DNA from: Comamonas denitrificans
GTDB lineage: Bacteria; Pseudomonadota; Gammaproteobacteria; Burkholderiales; Burkholderiaceae_C
Reading direction: 5' to 3'
DNA length: 64,000 nt
Assembly: GCF_017368815.1 (NCBI RefSeq)
Contig: NZ_JAFNME010000007.1
Coordinates: 1-64,000, forward strand
This document shows positions 47,375-58,100 of this stretch, piece after piece (the first letter of the stretch is position 1; each line of letters begins with the position of its first letter). The notes below the pieces were generated by a model. The model ran no database searches and was not told the origin of the DNA. It saw only the letters and a list, made by a program, of their open reading frames with translations. Made by a program: the position numbers and the translations under genes.

Positions 47375-47908
47375 ATGTTTCCTATGCTGACGGAAGACGG
47401 CAAACACTTGTACGTAAGTTACGACGATTACCACGGTTTGATTGAAAAGCTGGCACTGCAAATTCACAAATCCGGTTGGCAATTCGACACCATTTTGTGT
47501 CTGGCCCGTGGGGGCCTGCGCCCAGGCGATATCCTGAGCCGCATTTTTGACAAACCGCTGGCCATCATGTCCACCAGCTCGTACCGGGCCGAGGCGGGCA
47601 CTTTGCGCGGCCACCTCGATATTGGCCGCTTTATTGCCACGCCCAAGGGCGAGATTGCCGGGCGCGTGCTGCTGGTTGATGACTTGGCCGATTCGGGCGT
47701 GACGCTGACCGCTGTGGTCAAGCGCCTGCAAGAGAGCTACCCACCGATCACCGAGCTGCGCACGGCGGTGCTCTGGACGAAGGGCATTTCCACCTTCCGC
47801 GCCGATTACTCGGTCGAGGATTTGCCCACCAACCCCTGGATTCACCAGCCCTTTGAAGGCTATGACAGTCTTACGCCAGACAAGCTGCTGAAAAAATGGC
47901 AGCTCTAA
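47375..47908 (+). CDS. Phosphoribosyltransferase
   Basis: The 177-residue protein is a type I phosphoribosyltransferase that uses PRPP and probably a purine base. The PRPP loop is [14 protein letters not shown] and the PPi loop [15 protein letters not shown]. The hood segment near the C-terminus ([15 protein letters not shown]) resembles xanthine/hypoxanthine-type enzymes. Its place 11 bp after purA supports a role in purine salvage. I cannot assign base specificity. Confidence 0.88.
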   Translation: MFPMLTEDGKHLYVSYDDYHGLIEKLALQIHKSGWQFDTILCLARGGLRPGDILSRIFDKPLAIMSTSSYRAEAGTLRGHLDIGRFIATPKGEIAGRVLLVDDLADSGVTLTAVVKRLQESYPPITELRTAVLWTKGISTFRADYSVEDLPTNPWIHQPFEGYDSLTPDKLLKKWQL

Positions 47909-47931
47909 AATACTGACCGCTTCGATCACAG

Positions 47932-47960
47932 AGCGCCGCTTGCGGCGCTTTGGTGTTTCT
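47932..47960 (+). terminator. Terminator after the phosphoribosyltransferase gene
   Basis: AGCGCCGC (47932-47939) and GCGGCGCT (47942-47949) form a tight hairpin, followed by TTTGGTGTTTCTTTTTTT. The T run is interrupted, but the stem is strong. alaS starts about 30 bases later. Confidence 0.7.
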
Positions 47961-47990
47961 TTTTTTGACACCTTTTTTCTTCCTTCCCCC

Positions 47991-50615
47991 ATGAGCCAAC
48001 CTGCTTTTACCGTTGCCGATATTCGGAAGACGTTTCTGGACTTCTTTGCTTCCAAGGGCCACACCATCGTCGAGTCCAGCCCCCTGGTCCCCGGCAACGA
48101 TCCCACGCTGATGTTCACCAACAGCGGCATGGTGCAGTTCAAGGACGTGTTTTTGGGCACCGACAAGCGCTCGTACCAGCGCGCCACGTCGGTGCAGGCC
48201 TGCCTGCGGGCCGGCGGCAAGCACAACGACCTGGAAAACGTCGGTTACACCGCCCGCCACCACACCTTTTTTGAAATGCTGGGCAACTGGAGCTTTGGCG
48301 ACTACTTCAAGCGCGAAAGCCTGAAGTGGGCCTGGGAGCTGCTCACCGAAGTGTATAAATTGCCCGCCGACAAGCTGCTGGCCACCGTGTACGCCGAGGA
48401 CGACGAGGCCTACGACATCTGGACGAAAGAAATCGGCCTGCCGCCCGAGCGCGTGATTCGCATCGGCGACAACAAGGGCGGGCGCTACAAGAGCGACAAC
48501 TTCTGGATGATGGCCGACACCGGCCCCTGCGGCCCGTGCAGCGAAATCTTCTACGACCACGGGGCGCACATCCCTGGCGGCCCTCCGGGCAGCCCCGATG
48601 AAGATGGCGACCGCTTCATCGAAATCTGGAACAACGTGTTCATGCAGTTCGAGATGCACGAAGACGGCAGCGTCACCCCGCTGCCCGCGCCTTGTGTGGA
48701 CACCGGCATGGGGCTGGAGCGCCTGGCCGCCATCTTGCAGCACGTGCACAGCAACTACGAAATCGACCTGTTCGATGCGCTCATCAAGGCCGCAGCACGC
48801 GAAACCGGCTGTGCCGATCTGGCCAACCCATCGCTCAAAGTGATTGCCGACCACATCCGCGCCACCAGCTTTTTGATTGTCGATGGCGTGATTCCCAGCA
48901 ACGAAGGCCGGGGCTATGTGCAACGCCGCATCGTGCGCCGCGCTATTCGCCACGGCTACAAGCTGGGCCAGAAAACGCCGTTTTTCCACAAGCTGGTGCA
49001 AGATTTGGTGCAGCAAATGGGCGCGGCCTACCCCAAGCTGGCCGCACAAGAAGCCCGCATTACCGAGGTGCTGCGAGTCGAGGAAGAGCGCTTTTTCGAG
49101 ACCCTGGCCCACGGCATGGAAATTTTGGACAGCGCCCTGGCCGGTGGCCAGCAGCAGTTGCCTGGCGAGGTGGCCTTCAAGCTGCACGACACCTACGGCT
49201 TCCCGCTGGATTTGACCAACGATGTCTGCCGCGAGCGCGGCCTGAGCGTGGATGAAGCTGGCTTTAACGCCGCCATGCAGCACCAAAAAGAAACGGCCCG
49301 CGCCGCCGGCAAGTTCAAGATGGACAAACTGCTGGACTACCAGGGCGCTGCCAACGCGTTTACCGGTTACACGCAGCTGGCCGAATCAACAAAAATCGTA
49401 GCTCTTTACGCAGAAGGTACGCCAGTTTCTGTATTGAATGCTGGTGAAAGTGGCGTAATCGTGCTGGAAAGCACTCCCTTTTATGCCGAAAGCGGCGGCC
49501 AAGTGGGCGACCAGGGCGTGATCAGCGCTGGCAGCAGCCGTTTTGTCGTGCAAGACACGCAAAAAATCAAAGCCGATGTGTTTGGCCACCACGGCGTGCT
49601 GGCCGAGGGCAGCCTGAAAGTGGGCGATGCCGTGCAAGCCCAGGTCGATACCGATCTGCGCGCGGCCACCATGCGCAACCACTCCGTCACCCACCTCATG
49701 CACCATGCGCTGCACACCGTGCTGGGCGAGCATGTGCAGCAAAAAGGCAGCTTGGTGAATGCTGAGCGCACGCGCTTTGACTTCACGCACAACGCCCCGG
49801 TCACGCCTGCGCAAATTGCGCAGATTGAAGCGCTGGTGAACGCTGAAATTTTGGCCAACACCGCCACCGATGCCCGCGTGATGGACATCGAGGCGGCCAA
49901 AGCCACTGGCGCGATGATGCTGTTTGGCGAGAAATACGGCGAAACCGTGCGCGTGCTGGACATTGGCACCAGCCGCGAGCTGTGCGGCGGCACCCACGTG
50001 CAGCGCACGGGGGATATCGGCCTGTTCAAAATCGTGGCCGAAAGCGGCGTGGCCGCTGGCGTGCGCCGCGTCGAAGCCGTCACTGGCCTGAACGCGCTGA
50101 CCTACCTGCAAGGCTTGGAGGCCACCGTCGATGCGGCGGCCAGCACCCTGAAAGCACCCACGGCCGAGCTGACCACCCGCATCGTCAGCACGCTGGAGCA
50201 GATCAAAACCCTGGAAAAAGAAGTGGCCCAGCTCAAAGGCAAGCTCGCCTCCAACCAGGGCGATGAACTGCTGGGGCAGGCCGTGGAAGTGCAGGGCGTG
50301 AAAATCCTTGCTGCGCAACTGGAAGGGGCCGATGCCAAAACCCTGCGCGATACCCTGGACAAACTCAAAGACAAGCTCAAAAGCGCCGCCATCGTGCTGG
50401 CCGCCGTCGATGGCGACAAAGTGCAGCTGGCCGCTGGTGTCACGCCCGACACCCTGGGTAAGGTCAAGGCTGGCGAGCTGGTGAATTTTGTTGCCCAACA
50501 AGTTGGCGGCAAAGGCGGCGGCAAGCCCGACATGGCCATGGCCGGCGGCACCCAACCGGCCGCACTGCCCCAAGCGCTGGCCAGCGTGCAAGCCTGGGTG
50601 GCACAGCGGCTGTAA
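47991..50615 (+). CDS. alaS: Alanyl-tRNA synthetase
   Basis: AlaRS charges tRNA-Ala and edits mischarged Ser/Gly. The 874-residue product has the class II core ([20 protein letters not shown]), the tRNA-recognition domain, and the editing domain with metal ligands in [13 protein letters not shown] and [14 protein letters not shown] coiled linker and C-Ala domain ending in the Gly-rich [15 protein letters not shown] complete it. The ATG at 47991 gives the conserved N-terminus. A short AT-rich patch at about 49387-49450 encodes a normal family sequence ([12 protein letters not shown]), so no insertion is inferred. A strong terminator follows. Confidence 0.96.
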   Translation: MSQPAFTVADIRKTFLDFFASKGHTIVESSPLVPGNDPTLMFTNSGMVQFKDVFLGTDKRSYQRATSVQACLRAGGKHNDLENVGYTARHHTFFEMLGNWSFGDYFKRESLKWAWELLTEVYKLPADKLLATVYAEDDEAYDIWTKEIGLPPERVIRIGDNKGGRYKSDNFWMMADTGPCGPCSEIFYDHGAHIPGGPPGSPDEDGDRFIEIWNNVFMQFEMHEDGSVTPLPAPCVDTGMGLERLAAILQHVHSNYEIDLFDALIKAAARETGCADLANPSLKVIADHIRATSFLIVDGVIPSNEGRGYVQRRIVRRAIRHGYKLGQKTPFFHKLVQDLVQQMGAAYPKLAAQEARITEVLRVEEERFFETLAHGMEILDSALAGGQQQLPGEVAFKLHDTYGFPLDLTNDVCRERGLSVDEAGFNAAMQHQKETARAAGKFKMDKLLDYQGAANAFTGYTQLAESTKIVALYAEGTPVSVLNAGESGVIVLESTPFYAESGGQVGDQGVISAGSSRFVVQDTQKIKADVFGHHGVLAEGSLKVGDAVQAQVDTDLRAATMRNHSVTHLMHHALHTVLGEHVQQKGSLVNAERTRFDFTHNAPVTPAQIAQIEALVNAEILANTATDARVMDIEAAKATGAMMLFGEKYGETVRVLDIGTSRELCGGTHVQRTGDIGLFKIVAESGVAAGVRRVEAVTGLNALTYLQGLEATVDAAASTLKAPTAELTTRIVSTLEQIKTLEKEVAQLKGKLASNQGDELLGQAVEVQGVKILAAQLEGADAKTLRDTLDKLKDKLKSAAIVLAAVDGDKVQLAAGVTPDTLGKVKAGELVNFVAQQVGGKGGGKPDMAMAGGTQPAALPQALASVQAWVAQRL

Positions 50616-50635
50616 TCTGTTTGCGCCGCACAGCG

Positions 50636-50679
50636 GCCCGCCGCAGGGGTGCCAGAGCGCTCCTGCGGCGGGCTTTTTT
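50636..50679 (+). terminator. Intrinsic terminator between alaS and azlD
   Basis: GCCCGCCGCAGG (50636-50647) pairs perfectly with CCTGCGGCGGGC (50662-50673) around a 14-base loop and is followed by T6. It serves alaS. The azlD stop codon overlaps its T run from the other side. Confidence 0.93.
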
Positions 50680-51007
50680 ATGCCCCGCCCAGCAGCGGTG
50701 CCAACTGCCGAAACAGCGCCGCCGCCACAATCCCGGCGCTAATGGCGGGCAGGGGCTTTTTCAGCACCAGGGCCACCCCTGCGGTGACAAGCAGGGCCAG
50801 CTTGGCCCCGCCGTCGCCCTGGGCGGCCAAGGGGGCCAACAGGGCAATCAGCACCGAGCCGGACATGGCCCGGATGAACTGCTGCACCCGGCGGCTGATG
50901 GGCACAAACGCCATGATGAACACCCCGCCCCAGCGCGTTGCCAGGGTGACGAGGGCCATGATGAGGATGATGAGCAAGGTGCCCAGATCGGTCGTGGCGA
51001 TGCTCAT
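50678..51007 (-). CDS. azlD: Branched-chain amino acid transport protein AzlD
   Basis: AzlD is the small subunit of the AzlCD exporter for branched-chain amino acids and analogues. The 109-residue product begins MSIATTDLGTLLIILIMALV and has three to four membrane segments with the typical TRWGGVFIMAF turn and LVTAGVALVLKKPLPAI. Its ATG overlaps the azlC stop (ATGA at 51004-51007), so the two are translationally coupled. A much longer open frame to 51676 on the same strand is a shadow of azlC. Confidence 0.9.
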   Translation of the reverse strand: MSIATTDLGTLLIILIMALVTLATRWGGVFIMAFVPISRRVQQFIRAMSGSVLIALLAPLAAQGDGGAKLALLVTAGVALVLKKPLPAISAGIVAAALFRQLAPLLGGA

Positions 51008-51723
51008 GCGGCGTTCTCCTCGGGCCAGAACGCGCCCAGCAGGCCGCCGGCGATGGCCCCCACCACCACGTGGCTGTTTTCCGGCAGGTAGCGCCAGGCC
51101 AGCAGCGATGCCCCGGCCGCCATGGCCCAAATGGCAACCAGGCGCCGGTCTTTGCGTCCATCCACCACCATGGTCAGCAAAAAGCAGCCCATCACCATGT
51201 CCAGCCCCCAGCGCACCGGGTCGGCAATGGCGTTGCCCATGTACAAGCCCAGCCAAGTGCCCACAATCCAAAACAGCCACAGCGCCAGCCCCCCGCCCAG
51301 CAGCAGGCCCAGGCCCCGGTTGGTGTCGTTTTGGCCCAGTGCCTGAATGGACAGGGCCCAGTTGGCATCCGAGGCCACCAACATCACCGCATAGCGCTGC
51401 ACGGGCGGCAGATGGCGCAGCCAAGGGTAGAGGGTGGCCCCCATCAGCAGATGGCGGGCATTGATGGCAAACACCGTGACCGCCAGGGGCACCAGCGGCA
51501 CCTGTGCCCCCCACAAATCCAGCGTGGCAAACTGCGCTGCCCCGGTAAACACCAGGGCACTCATCAGCACAATGGCGCTGCCGCCCAGCCCGGTTTGGAC
51601 GGCGGCCAGCCCAAAGGCCAGGCCAAAGACGGCGACGAACAGCGAAATCGGCAGCAATTGCTGAAAACCGCGCCAAATGGCGTGGCGGTTGAGCGTAACG
51701 GCGGGAGTGGGCAGGGGCGGCAC
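51004..51723 (-). CDS. azlC: Branched-chain amino acid exporter subunit AzlC
   Basis: AzlC is the large membrane subunit of the AzlCD exporter. The product of about 239 residues has several hydrophobic segments and the family stretches FVAVFGLAFGLAAVQTGLGG, FTGAAQFATLDLW, NARHLLMGATLYPWL and SDANWALSIQAL. The start is uncertain. The frame is open to 51960, but the family N-terminus fits a GTG at 51721-51723 or a TTG at 51727-51729; an ATG at 51900 would add about 60 basic, non-conserved residues. It is divergent from the gene at 51975. Confidence 0.86.
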   Translation of the reverse strand: MPPLPTPAVTLNRHAIWRGFQQLLPISLFVAVFGLAFGLAAVQTGLGGSAIVLMSALVFTGAAQFATLDLWGAQVPLVPLAVTVFAINARHLLMGATLYPWLRHLPPVQRYAVMLVASDANWALSIQALGQNDTNRGLGLLLGGGLALWLFWIVGTWLGLYMGNAIADPVRWGLDMVMGCFLLTMVVDGRKDRRLVAIWAMAAGASLLAWRYLPENSHVVVGAIAGGLLGAFWPEENAA

Positions 51724-51974
51724 GGACAAAGCGCTTTCAGAAAAGAACAACAGAAAAAACGAACAGGGGCGCGAGTATGCCCGCGCTTTGCGCCGCCAGC
51801 GGCCTGTGCGGCCGATGCGCTGCGTGCGCGGGTTTTCTGGCCCTTGGGCAGGCGTTGGGAGTGTCGTTATTTGCAGCTTGAAAGACAGTTTTTGCACCAT
51901 GGCCCGCCTGGGTTTGCGGTATGGTGGCCATTTTTTGCGCCAATCTTTGCGCCAATCCAAGGAGACACCAGACC

Positions 51975-53078
51975 ATGACGCAAACCACCGAACTGCTGTG
52001 CGAAGTGCGCGGCCAAGTGGGCTTTATTACTTTGAACCGCCCCAAGGCGCTCAACGCCCTGTCGCTGGGCATGGTGCGCGGCCTGCTGGCCCAGCTGCTG
52101 GCTTGGCGCGATGATCCGGCGGTGCTGGCCGTGGCCATTCGCGGCAGCCACAAAGAGGGCGTATTTGGCCACTTCTGCGCCGGTGGGGACATCCGCTTTT
52201 TGCACCAGACGGTGCAAGCGGGCAGTCCGCAGATCGAGGACTTTTTTACCGAGGAATACACCCTCAACCACGTCATCTTCACCTACCCCAAGCCCTACAT
52301 CGCCTTTATGGATGGCGTGGTCATGGGCGGCGGCATGGGCATCAGCCAAGGGGCCAGCCTGCGCATCGTCACCGAAAAATCCAAGCTGGCCATGCCTGAG
52401 GCGCTGATCGGCCTGTTCCCCGATGTGGGCGGCGGCTACTTTTTGGCCCGTTGCCCTGGGCGGGTGGGTGAATGGCTGGGCCTGGCCGGCGAGAGCCTGG
52501 CCGCCAGCGAAGCCATCGCCTTTGGCTGGGCCGATGCGTACCTGCCCGCTGCCGAGCAGGCTGGGCTGTGGGAAGCGCTGGCCACGCAAAGCTTTGCCGA
52601 TAGCGCCGCCGTGCAGGCCTTTGCCGCCAGCCGCACCCAGCCCCAGGGGCCAGAGGCGGTGCGCGACACCAGCGCGATTGATCGCGTGTTTGCCCTGCCC
52701 ACGGTGCAGGCCATCATTGACACCCTGGAGGCCGACACCAGCAGCGCATCCAGCGCATGGGCGCAGCACACCGCCGCGGCCCTGCGCAAGCGCTCGCCGC
52801 TGCTGCTGCACGTCATCCTGGAGCAAATCCGCCGCGCCCGCAGCATGACCATGGCCGAAGACCTGCGCATGGAGCGCGATTTGGTGCGCAACTGCTTCTT
52901 CCTGCGCCCGGGGCAAAGCGAAACGATGGAAGGCATCCGCGCCCTGGCCATCGACAAAGACCAAACCCCGCGCTGGAACCCAGCACGCATCGAAGAGGTG
53001 ACCGAGGACGCATGGCGCGCCTTTTTTGTCAGCCCCTGGCCCGCGCACAGCCACCCTCTGGTGGCGTTGAAGGACTGA
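51975..53078 (+). CDS. 3-hydroxyisobutyryl-CoA hydrolase-like protein (enoyl-CoA hydratase family)
   Basis: The 367-residue crotonase-fold protein most resembles 3-hydroxyisobutyryl-CoA hydrolase of valine breakdown. It has the oxyanion-hole segments FCAGGDIRFLHQ and MDGVVMGGGMGIS, and the catalytic Glu in MPEALIGLFPDVGGGYFLA. The C-terminal features RDLVRNCFFLRPG and GIRALAIDKDQTPRWNP set HIBCH-type proteins apart from short hydratases. AAGGAG lies 10 bases before the ATG. A plain enoyl-CoA hydratase remains possible. The divergent azlC gene could link it to branched-chain amino acid metabolism. Confidence 0.85.
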   Translation: MTQTTELLCEVRGQVGFITLNRPKALNALSLGMVRGLLAQLLAWRDDPAVLAVAIRGSHKEGVFGHFCAGGDIRFLHQTVQAGSPQIEDFFTEEYTLNHVIFTYPKPYIAFMDGVVMGGGMGISQGASLRIVTEKSKLAMPEALIGLFPDVGGGYFLARCPGRVGEWLGLAGESLAASEAIAFGWADAYLPAAEQAGLWEALATQSFADSAAVQAFAASRTQPQGPEAVRDTSAIDRVFALPTVQAIIDTLEADTSSASSAWAQHTAAALRKRSPLLLHVILEQIRRARSMTMAEDLRMERDLVRNCFFLRPGQSETMEGIRALAIDKDQTPRWNPARIEEVTEDAWRAFFVSPWPAHSHPLVALKD

Positions 53079-53120
53079 TCGTTCATCGGTTCTGCCAGCA
53101 CCGTAGCGTTCTTTGCTACT

Positions 53121-53212
53121 TTTAAAAGAGCTGTTTGCGCTCATAAAACAACAAATTTTTAAAGATTTATTCTTTAAATAGATTGTTTTTAAGCGCAAGC
53201 AGCTCTTGTTTT
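53121..53212. repeat. Dispersed inverted repeat, full copy
   Basis: Left arm AAAAGAGCTGTTTGCGCT (53124-53141) and right arm AAGCGCAAGCAGCTCTTGTT are near-perfect inverse complements. The loop has an inner pair TTTAAAG/CTTTAAA. It ends 4 bases before the start codon of the MFS-acyltransferase gene. Confidence 0.9.
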
Positions 53213-53216
53213 CACT

Positions 53217-55145
53217 ATGCGCCAAAACACCTCCTGTTCCTCTTTGCCGCCGAGCCCGCCTCCCAGCCAGTTTGCCCTGCTGCGCCAGCGCCGCTTTGCG
53301 CCGTTTTTCTGGACGCAGTTTGCCGGGGCGGCCAATGACAACCTGTTCAAGTTTGCGTTTACGGTCTTGGTCACCTACCAGCTGTCGGTCAGCTGGCTGC
53401 CCGCCGCCCAGGCCGGGTTGGTGATTGGGGCGCTGTTTATCCTGCCGTTCTTGTTGTTTTCCGCCACCAGCGGGCAACTGGCCGATAAGTACCCCAAGAC
53501 CAGCCTGATCCGGCTGGTCAAGGATTTGGAGATTGCCATCATGCTGCTGGCCGCCTGGGGCTTTTTTGCCAGCCAGGTGCCGCTGTTGCTGGGCTGTGTG
53601 TTTTTGATGGGCCTGCATTCGACCTTGTTTGGCCCGGTGAAATACGCCTATTTGCCCCAGGTGCTGAGCGAGCGCGAGCTGACCGGTGGCAACGGCATGA
53701 TCGAGATGGGCACGTTTGTGGCCATTTTGCTGGGCAACGTCGCGGGCGGCCTGCTGGTGGCGCTGCCCGGGATTGGCCACACCGCCGTGGCGCTGGCGTG
53801 CCTGGGGCTGGCGCTGCTGGGGCGCATCAGCGCCCAGATGGTGCCGGTGCTGCCGGCGACCACGCCGCAGTTGCATATCAATTGGAACCCTTTCACCGAG
53901 ACTTGGCGCAACCTGCAACTGGCCCGCCAGCAGGTGGTGGTGTTTCGCTCGCTGCTGGGCATTTCGTGGATGTGGTTTTTTGGCGCGGTGTTTCTGGCCA
54001 ATTTCCCCGCGTTTGCCAAAGAGGTGTTGCACGGCAATGAGCAGGTGGCCTCTCTGTTGCTGGTGGTGTTTTCCGTGGGCGTGGGCGTGGGGTCGCTGCT
54101 GTGTGAAAAATTCTCGCACCGCCATGTCGAGATTGGCTTGGTGCCGGTGGGGGCAATTGGCATGACGGTGTTTGCCATTGACCTGTACTTTGCCACGCGC
54201 AGTTTGCCGCTACAGGCTGAAATGGGGGTGGCTGCCTTTATCACCCAGCCAGCCCACTGGCGCGTGCTGGCCGATTTGCTGCTGGTGAGCCTGTTTGTCG
54301 GCCTGTACAGCGTGCCCATGTATGCCCTGATTCAGCTGCGCAGCGCCCCCACGCACCGCGCCCGCATCATTGCCGCGAACAATATTTTGAATGCCCTGTT
54401 CATGGTCGCCAGCAGCCTGATCGTTGGTCTGCTCCTGGGCCGTGGCTGGAGCATTCCCCAGATTTTTTTGCTGCTGGGGCTGGCCAATGCGGTGGTGAGT
54501 TTTCACATCTTCATGCTGGTGCCTGAATATGTCTTGCGCTTTATTGCCTGGGTGCTCTCGCGCCTGATTTACCGCTTTCGGGTGGTGGGCGATGAACACA
54601 TTCCCATCACCGGGCCCGCCGTGCTGGTGGCCAACCACATCAGCTTTGTCGATGCGGTGCTGCTCATGGCGGCCAGCCCCCGGCCGATTCGCTTCATCAT
54701 GGACCACCGGATTTTTAAAGTACCGGTGCTGGGCTGGATTTTTCGCCTGGCCAAGTGCATTCCGATTGCCCCGCACCATGAAGACCCGCAGGCTTACGAA
54801 CGGGCCTTTGATACGGCCCAGCAAGTGCTGGCCGAGGGCGATGTTCTGGGCATCTTCCCCGAAGGCGGCATTACCGGCGATGGCCAGGTGCAGCCGTTTA
54901 AAGGTGGGGTGGTGAAAATCCTGCGCCGGGCACAAAAAGAAGGCCTGCAGGTGCCCACCGTGCCCATGGCGCTGACGGGGCTGTGGGGCTCGTTCTTCAG
55001 CCGCATCGAAAGCAACGGTGCCATGAAGCGCCCATTTCGCCGGGGGGTGTTCAACCGGGTGGGTTTAAACATTGGCACCCCTTTGGCTGGGGCAGAGGTC
55101 ACTCCGGCGGTGTTGCAGGCGCGGGTACAAAGCTTGCTGGGATAA
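53217..55145 (+). CDS. MFS transporter fused to 1-acyl-glycerol-3-phosphate acyltransferase
   Basis: The 642-residue membrane protein joins two functions. Residues about 20-430 form a 12-helix MFS domain of the lysophospholipid transporter (LplT) type (QFAGAANDNLFKFAFTVLVT, then HSTLFGPVKYAYLPQVL). Residues about 445-642 form an acyltransferase domain with catalytic NHISFVDA and FPEGGIT. Together they would flip and re-acylate lysophospholipids. Some relatives carry a third acyl-ACP synthetase (Aas) domain, which is absent here. The ATG at 53217 lies just after a repeat copy, so the normal leader and ribosome binding site are replaced by the repeat arm. Confidence 0.9.
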   Translation: MRQNTSCSSLPPSPPPSQFALLRQRRFAPFFWTQFAGAANDNLFKFAFTVLVTYQLSVSWLPAAQAGLVIGALFILPFLLFSATSGQLADKYPKTSLIRLVKDLEIAIMLLAAWGFFASQVPLLLGCVFLMGLHSTLFGPVKYAYLPQVLSERELTGGNGMIEMGTFVAILLGNVAGGLLVALPGIGHTAVALACLGLALLGRISAQMVPVLPATTPQLHINWNPFTETWRNLQLARQQVVVFRSLLGISWMWFFGAVFLANFPAFAKEVLHGNEQVASLLLVVFSVGVGVGSLLCEKFSHRHVEIGLVPVGAIGMTVFAIDLYFATRSLPLQAEMGVAAFITQPAHWRVLADLLLVSLFVGLYSVPMYALIQLRSAPTHRARIIAANNILNALFMVASSLIVGLLLGRGWSIPQIFLLLGLANAVVSFHIFMLVPEYVLRFIAWVLSRLIYRFRVVGDEHIPITGPAVLVANHISFVDAVLLMAASPRPIRFIMDHRIFKVPVLGWIFRLAKCIPIAPHHEDPQAYERAFDTAQQVLAEGDVLGIFPEGGITGDGQVQPFKGGVVKILRRAQKEGLQVPTVPMALTGLWGSFFSRIESNGAMKRPFRRGVFNRVGLNIGTPLAGAEVTPAVLQARVQSLLG

Positions 55146-55156
55146 TCCCGCCCCTT

Positions 55157-58100
55157 ATGCCTTCTCTAACTTCCTTGCAGATCACCTTCCCCGAAGCCCT
55201 TCCTGTATCCGCCCGTCGCCAAGAGATTGCCGAGGCGCTGCAGGCCCACCAGGTCATCATCGTCTGCGGCGAAACCGGCTCGGGCAAAACCACGCAGCTG
55301 CCCAAAATCGCCCTGGCGCTGGGTCGGGGCGTGTGCAATGCGCCGCAAGGGCAGCGCGGGCGGCTGATTGGCCACACCCAGCCCCGGCGCATTGCCGCCA
55401 GCAGCGTGGCCAAGCGCATTGCGCAAGAGCTGAACACGCCGCTGGGCGAGGTGGTGGGTTTTAAGGTGCGCTTTCAGGACACGCTGCAAAAAGGCGCGTC
55501 GGTCAAGCTGATGACGGACGGCATTTTGCTGGCCGAGACGCAGACCGATCCACTGCTCAAGGCCTACGACACCTTGATCATTGACGAGGCGCACGAGCGC
55601 AGCCTGAACATCGACTTTTTGCTTGGGTATTTGAAGCAAATCCTGCCCCAGCGGCCCGATTTGAAGGTGGTGGTGACCTCGGCCACGATTGATGCCGAGC
55701 GCTTTGCCCGGCACTTTGCCGATGCCCAGGGGCAGGCCGCGCCGGTGATCATGGTGTCCGGGCGCACCTACCCGGTGGAAATGCGCTGGCGGCCCTTTGA
55801 AGAGAAAAAGGATTACGGCCTGAACGAGGCCATTGCCGATGGCGTGGACGAGCTGTGGCAAGGCGGCGCGGGCGGCGACATTTTGATTTTTCTGCCCGGC
55901 GAGCGCGAAATTCGCGAGGCCGCCGACCACTTGCGCCAGCACCTGCAGCACTACCCAGCGCTGCGCAACAGCGAGGTGCTGCCCCTGTTCTCGCGCCTGT
56001 CGCAGGCCGAGCAAGACCGCATTTTTGACAGCCACAGTCAGCGGCGCATTGTGCTGGCGACCAACGTGGCGGAAACTTCGCTCACCGTTCCTGGCATCAA
56101 ATACGTGATTGACGCAGGCACAGCCCGCGTTAAGCGCTATTCATTCAGAAGCAAGGTGGAGCAATTGCTGGTCGAGCCGATCAGCCAGGCCGCCGCCAAC
56201 CAACGCGCCGGGCGCTGCGGGCGCGTGGCCAACGGCATCTGCATTCGCCTGTACGACGAGGCCGATTTCAACCAGCGCGACGCCTTTACCGACCCGGAAA
56301 TTTTGCGCTCTTCGCTGGCCGGGGTCATCCTGCGCATGAAGGCGCTGGGGCTGGGCGATGTGGTGAACTTCCCCTTTTTGCAAGCCCCCTCGGGCCGGGC
56401 GATTGCCGATGGCTACCAGCTCTTGCAAGAGCTGGGCGCGGTTGATGAGCGCGGCGGCCTGCTGCCCATGGGCAAAGCCCTGTCGCGCCTGCCGCTGGAC
56501 CCGCGCGTGGGCCGCATGATTGTTGAGGCCCGCAGCCGCGGGGCGCTGGCCGAGGTGCTGGTCATTGCCGCCGCCCTGAGCGTGCAGGACGTGCGCGACC
56601 GCCCCCTAGAGGCGCAGGCCCAGGCCGACCAGCAGCACGCCAAGTTTGACGACGAGAAAAGCGAGTTCTCCGGCTACCTGCGCCTGTGGCAGTGGCTGCA
56701 GGATGCCCGCGGCGGCAAGGCCGTGGCCAAAAGCCGCAAGGAGATGGCGGCCCAGGCCGCGCACAAGGCACCGGTGGCAGCGCAAAAAAATCAGTCTTTC
56801 TTGCCTGTAGCCCAGCGTATGCAAGCGCCTGCAGCTACTGAGTCGATAGCACCTGAGCAAGACACCCACAAACTCAGCAACCGCCAGTGGGAGCAGCTGC
56901 TGCGCCAAAACTTCATCAACATCCGCCGCGTGCGCGAGTGGCGCGATATTTACTCGCAACTGCTCACCGTGGTGAAAGAGCAGCAGTGGCAGATCAATAC
57001 CCAGCCCGCCAGCTACGAGGCGGTGCACCTGTCCATGCTGTGCGGCCTGCTGGGCAACATCGGCTTTAAGGGTGAAGAGAGCGAGGCCTACCTGGGCGCA
57101 CACGGCATCAAGTTCCACCCGCATCCGGGGGCGCATTTGAGCAAAAAGCCGGGGCGCTGGATTGTGGCCGCCGAGCAGGTGGAAACCTCGCGCCTGTATG
57201 GCCGGGGCATTGCGGCGATTGAGCCGCAGTGGCTGGAAGAAGTCGGTGCCCATCTGCTGAAAAAACAACTGCTCGACCCGCACTGGAGCAAGAAACGCGC
57301 CGACGTGATCGCCTTTGAACGCGCCACGCTCTACGGCCTGGTGGTCTATAACAACCGGGGCGTGAGCTATGGCCGCAAAGACCCGCACGATGCGCGGCAA
57401 ATGTTCATCCGCCGCGCCCTGGTCGAGGGCGAGTGGGAAACCACCTGGCCATTTTTGGCTGCCAACCACAAAACCATCCGCAAGGTCGAAGAGCTGGAGC
57501 ACAAAAGCCGCCGCCAAGACGTGCTGGTGGACGATGCGCTGATCTACGCCTTTTACGACCAGCACATCCCCGACGGCATTTTCAGCGGCGCGACTTTTGA
57601 CGCGTGGTACCGCCAGGCCAGCAAAGAGCAGCCCCAGCTGCTGCGCCTGTCCAAAGACGAACTCATGCGCCACGAGGCGGCGGGCATCACCACCGATGCC
57701 TTCCCCAAGCTGGTGCGCCTGGGCGGTGTCGATTGCGCGGCCAGCTATTTGCACAGCCCCGGGGATGCCCGCGATGGTTTGACGGTGACGGTGCCGCTGT
57801 TTGCCCTGAACCAGGTCAGCGAAGACCGCGCCGAGTGGCTGGTGCCGGGAATGCTGAAAGAAAAAATCCAGGCCCTGCTGAAAAGCCTGCCCCAGCGCCC
57901 GCGCAGCCGCCTGGTGCCGCTGCCCGAAAGCGCCGAGCGCCTGGCCGCGCTGTTCACCCAGCCCGAGCGTTGGGGGCAGGGCGGGCTGATCGATGCCCTG
58001 CTGGAGCAGGTGCGCCAAGAGACCGGCCTGGACGTGAAACGTGCCGACTTCAAGCCCGACATGCTGGGCACCCACCTGTTCATGAACCTGCGCATCATCG

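Noticed and set aside
47871..49286. Long open frame antisense to alaS (and a similar one at 56606-58126 antisense to hrpA)
   Set aside because: High GC third-position bias leaves long empty frames opposite real genes; the products have no recognisable domains.
49387..49450. AT-rich patch in alaS resembling a repeat arm
   Set aside because: The encoded residues are the normal family sequence and no counter-arm exists.
51008..51676. Long upstream extension of azlD
   Set aside because: It is an out-of-frame shadow of azlC; AzlD begins at 51007 with the family N-terminus.
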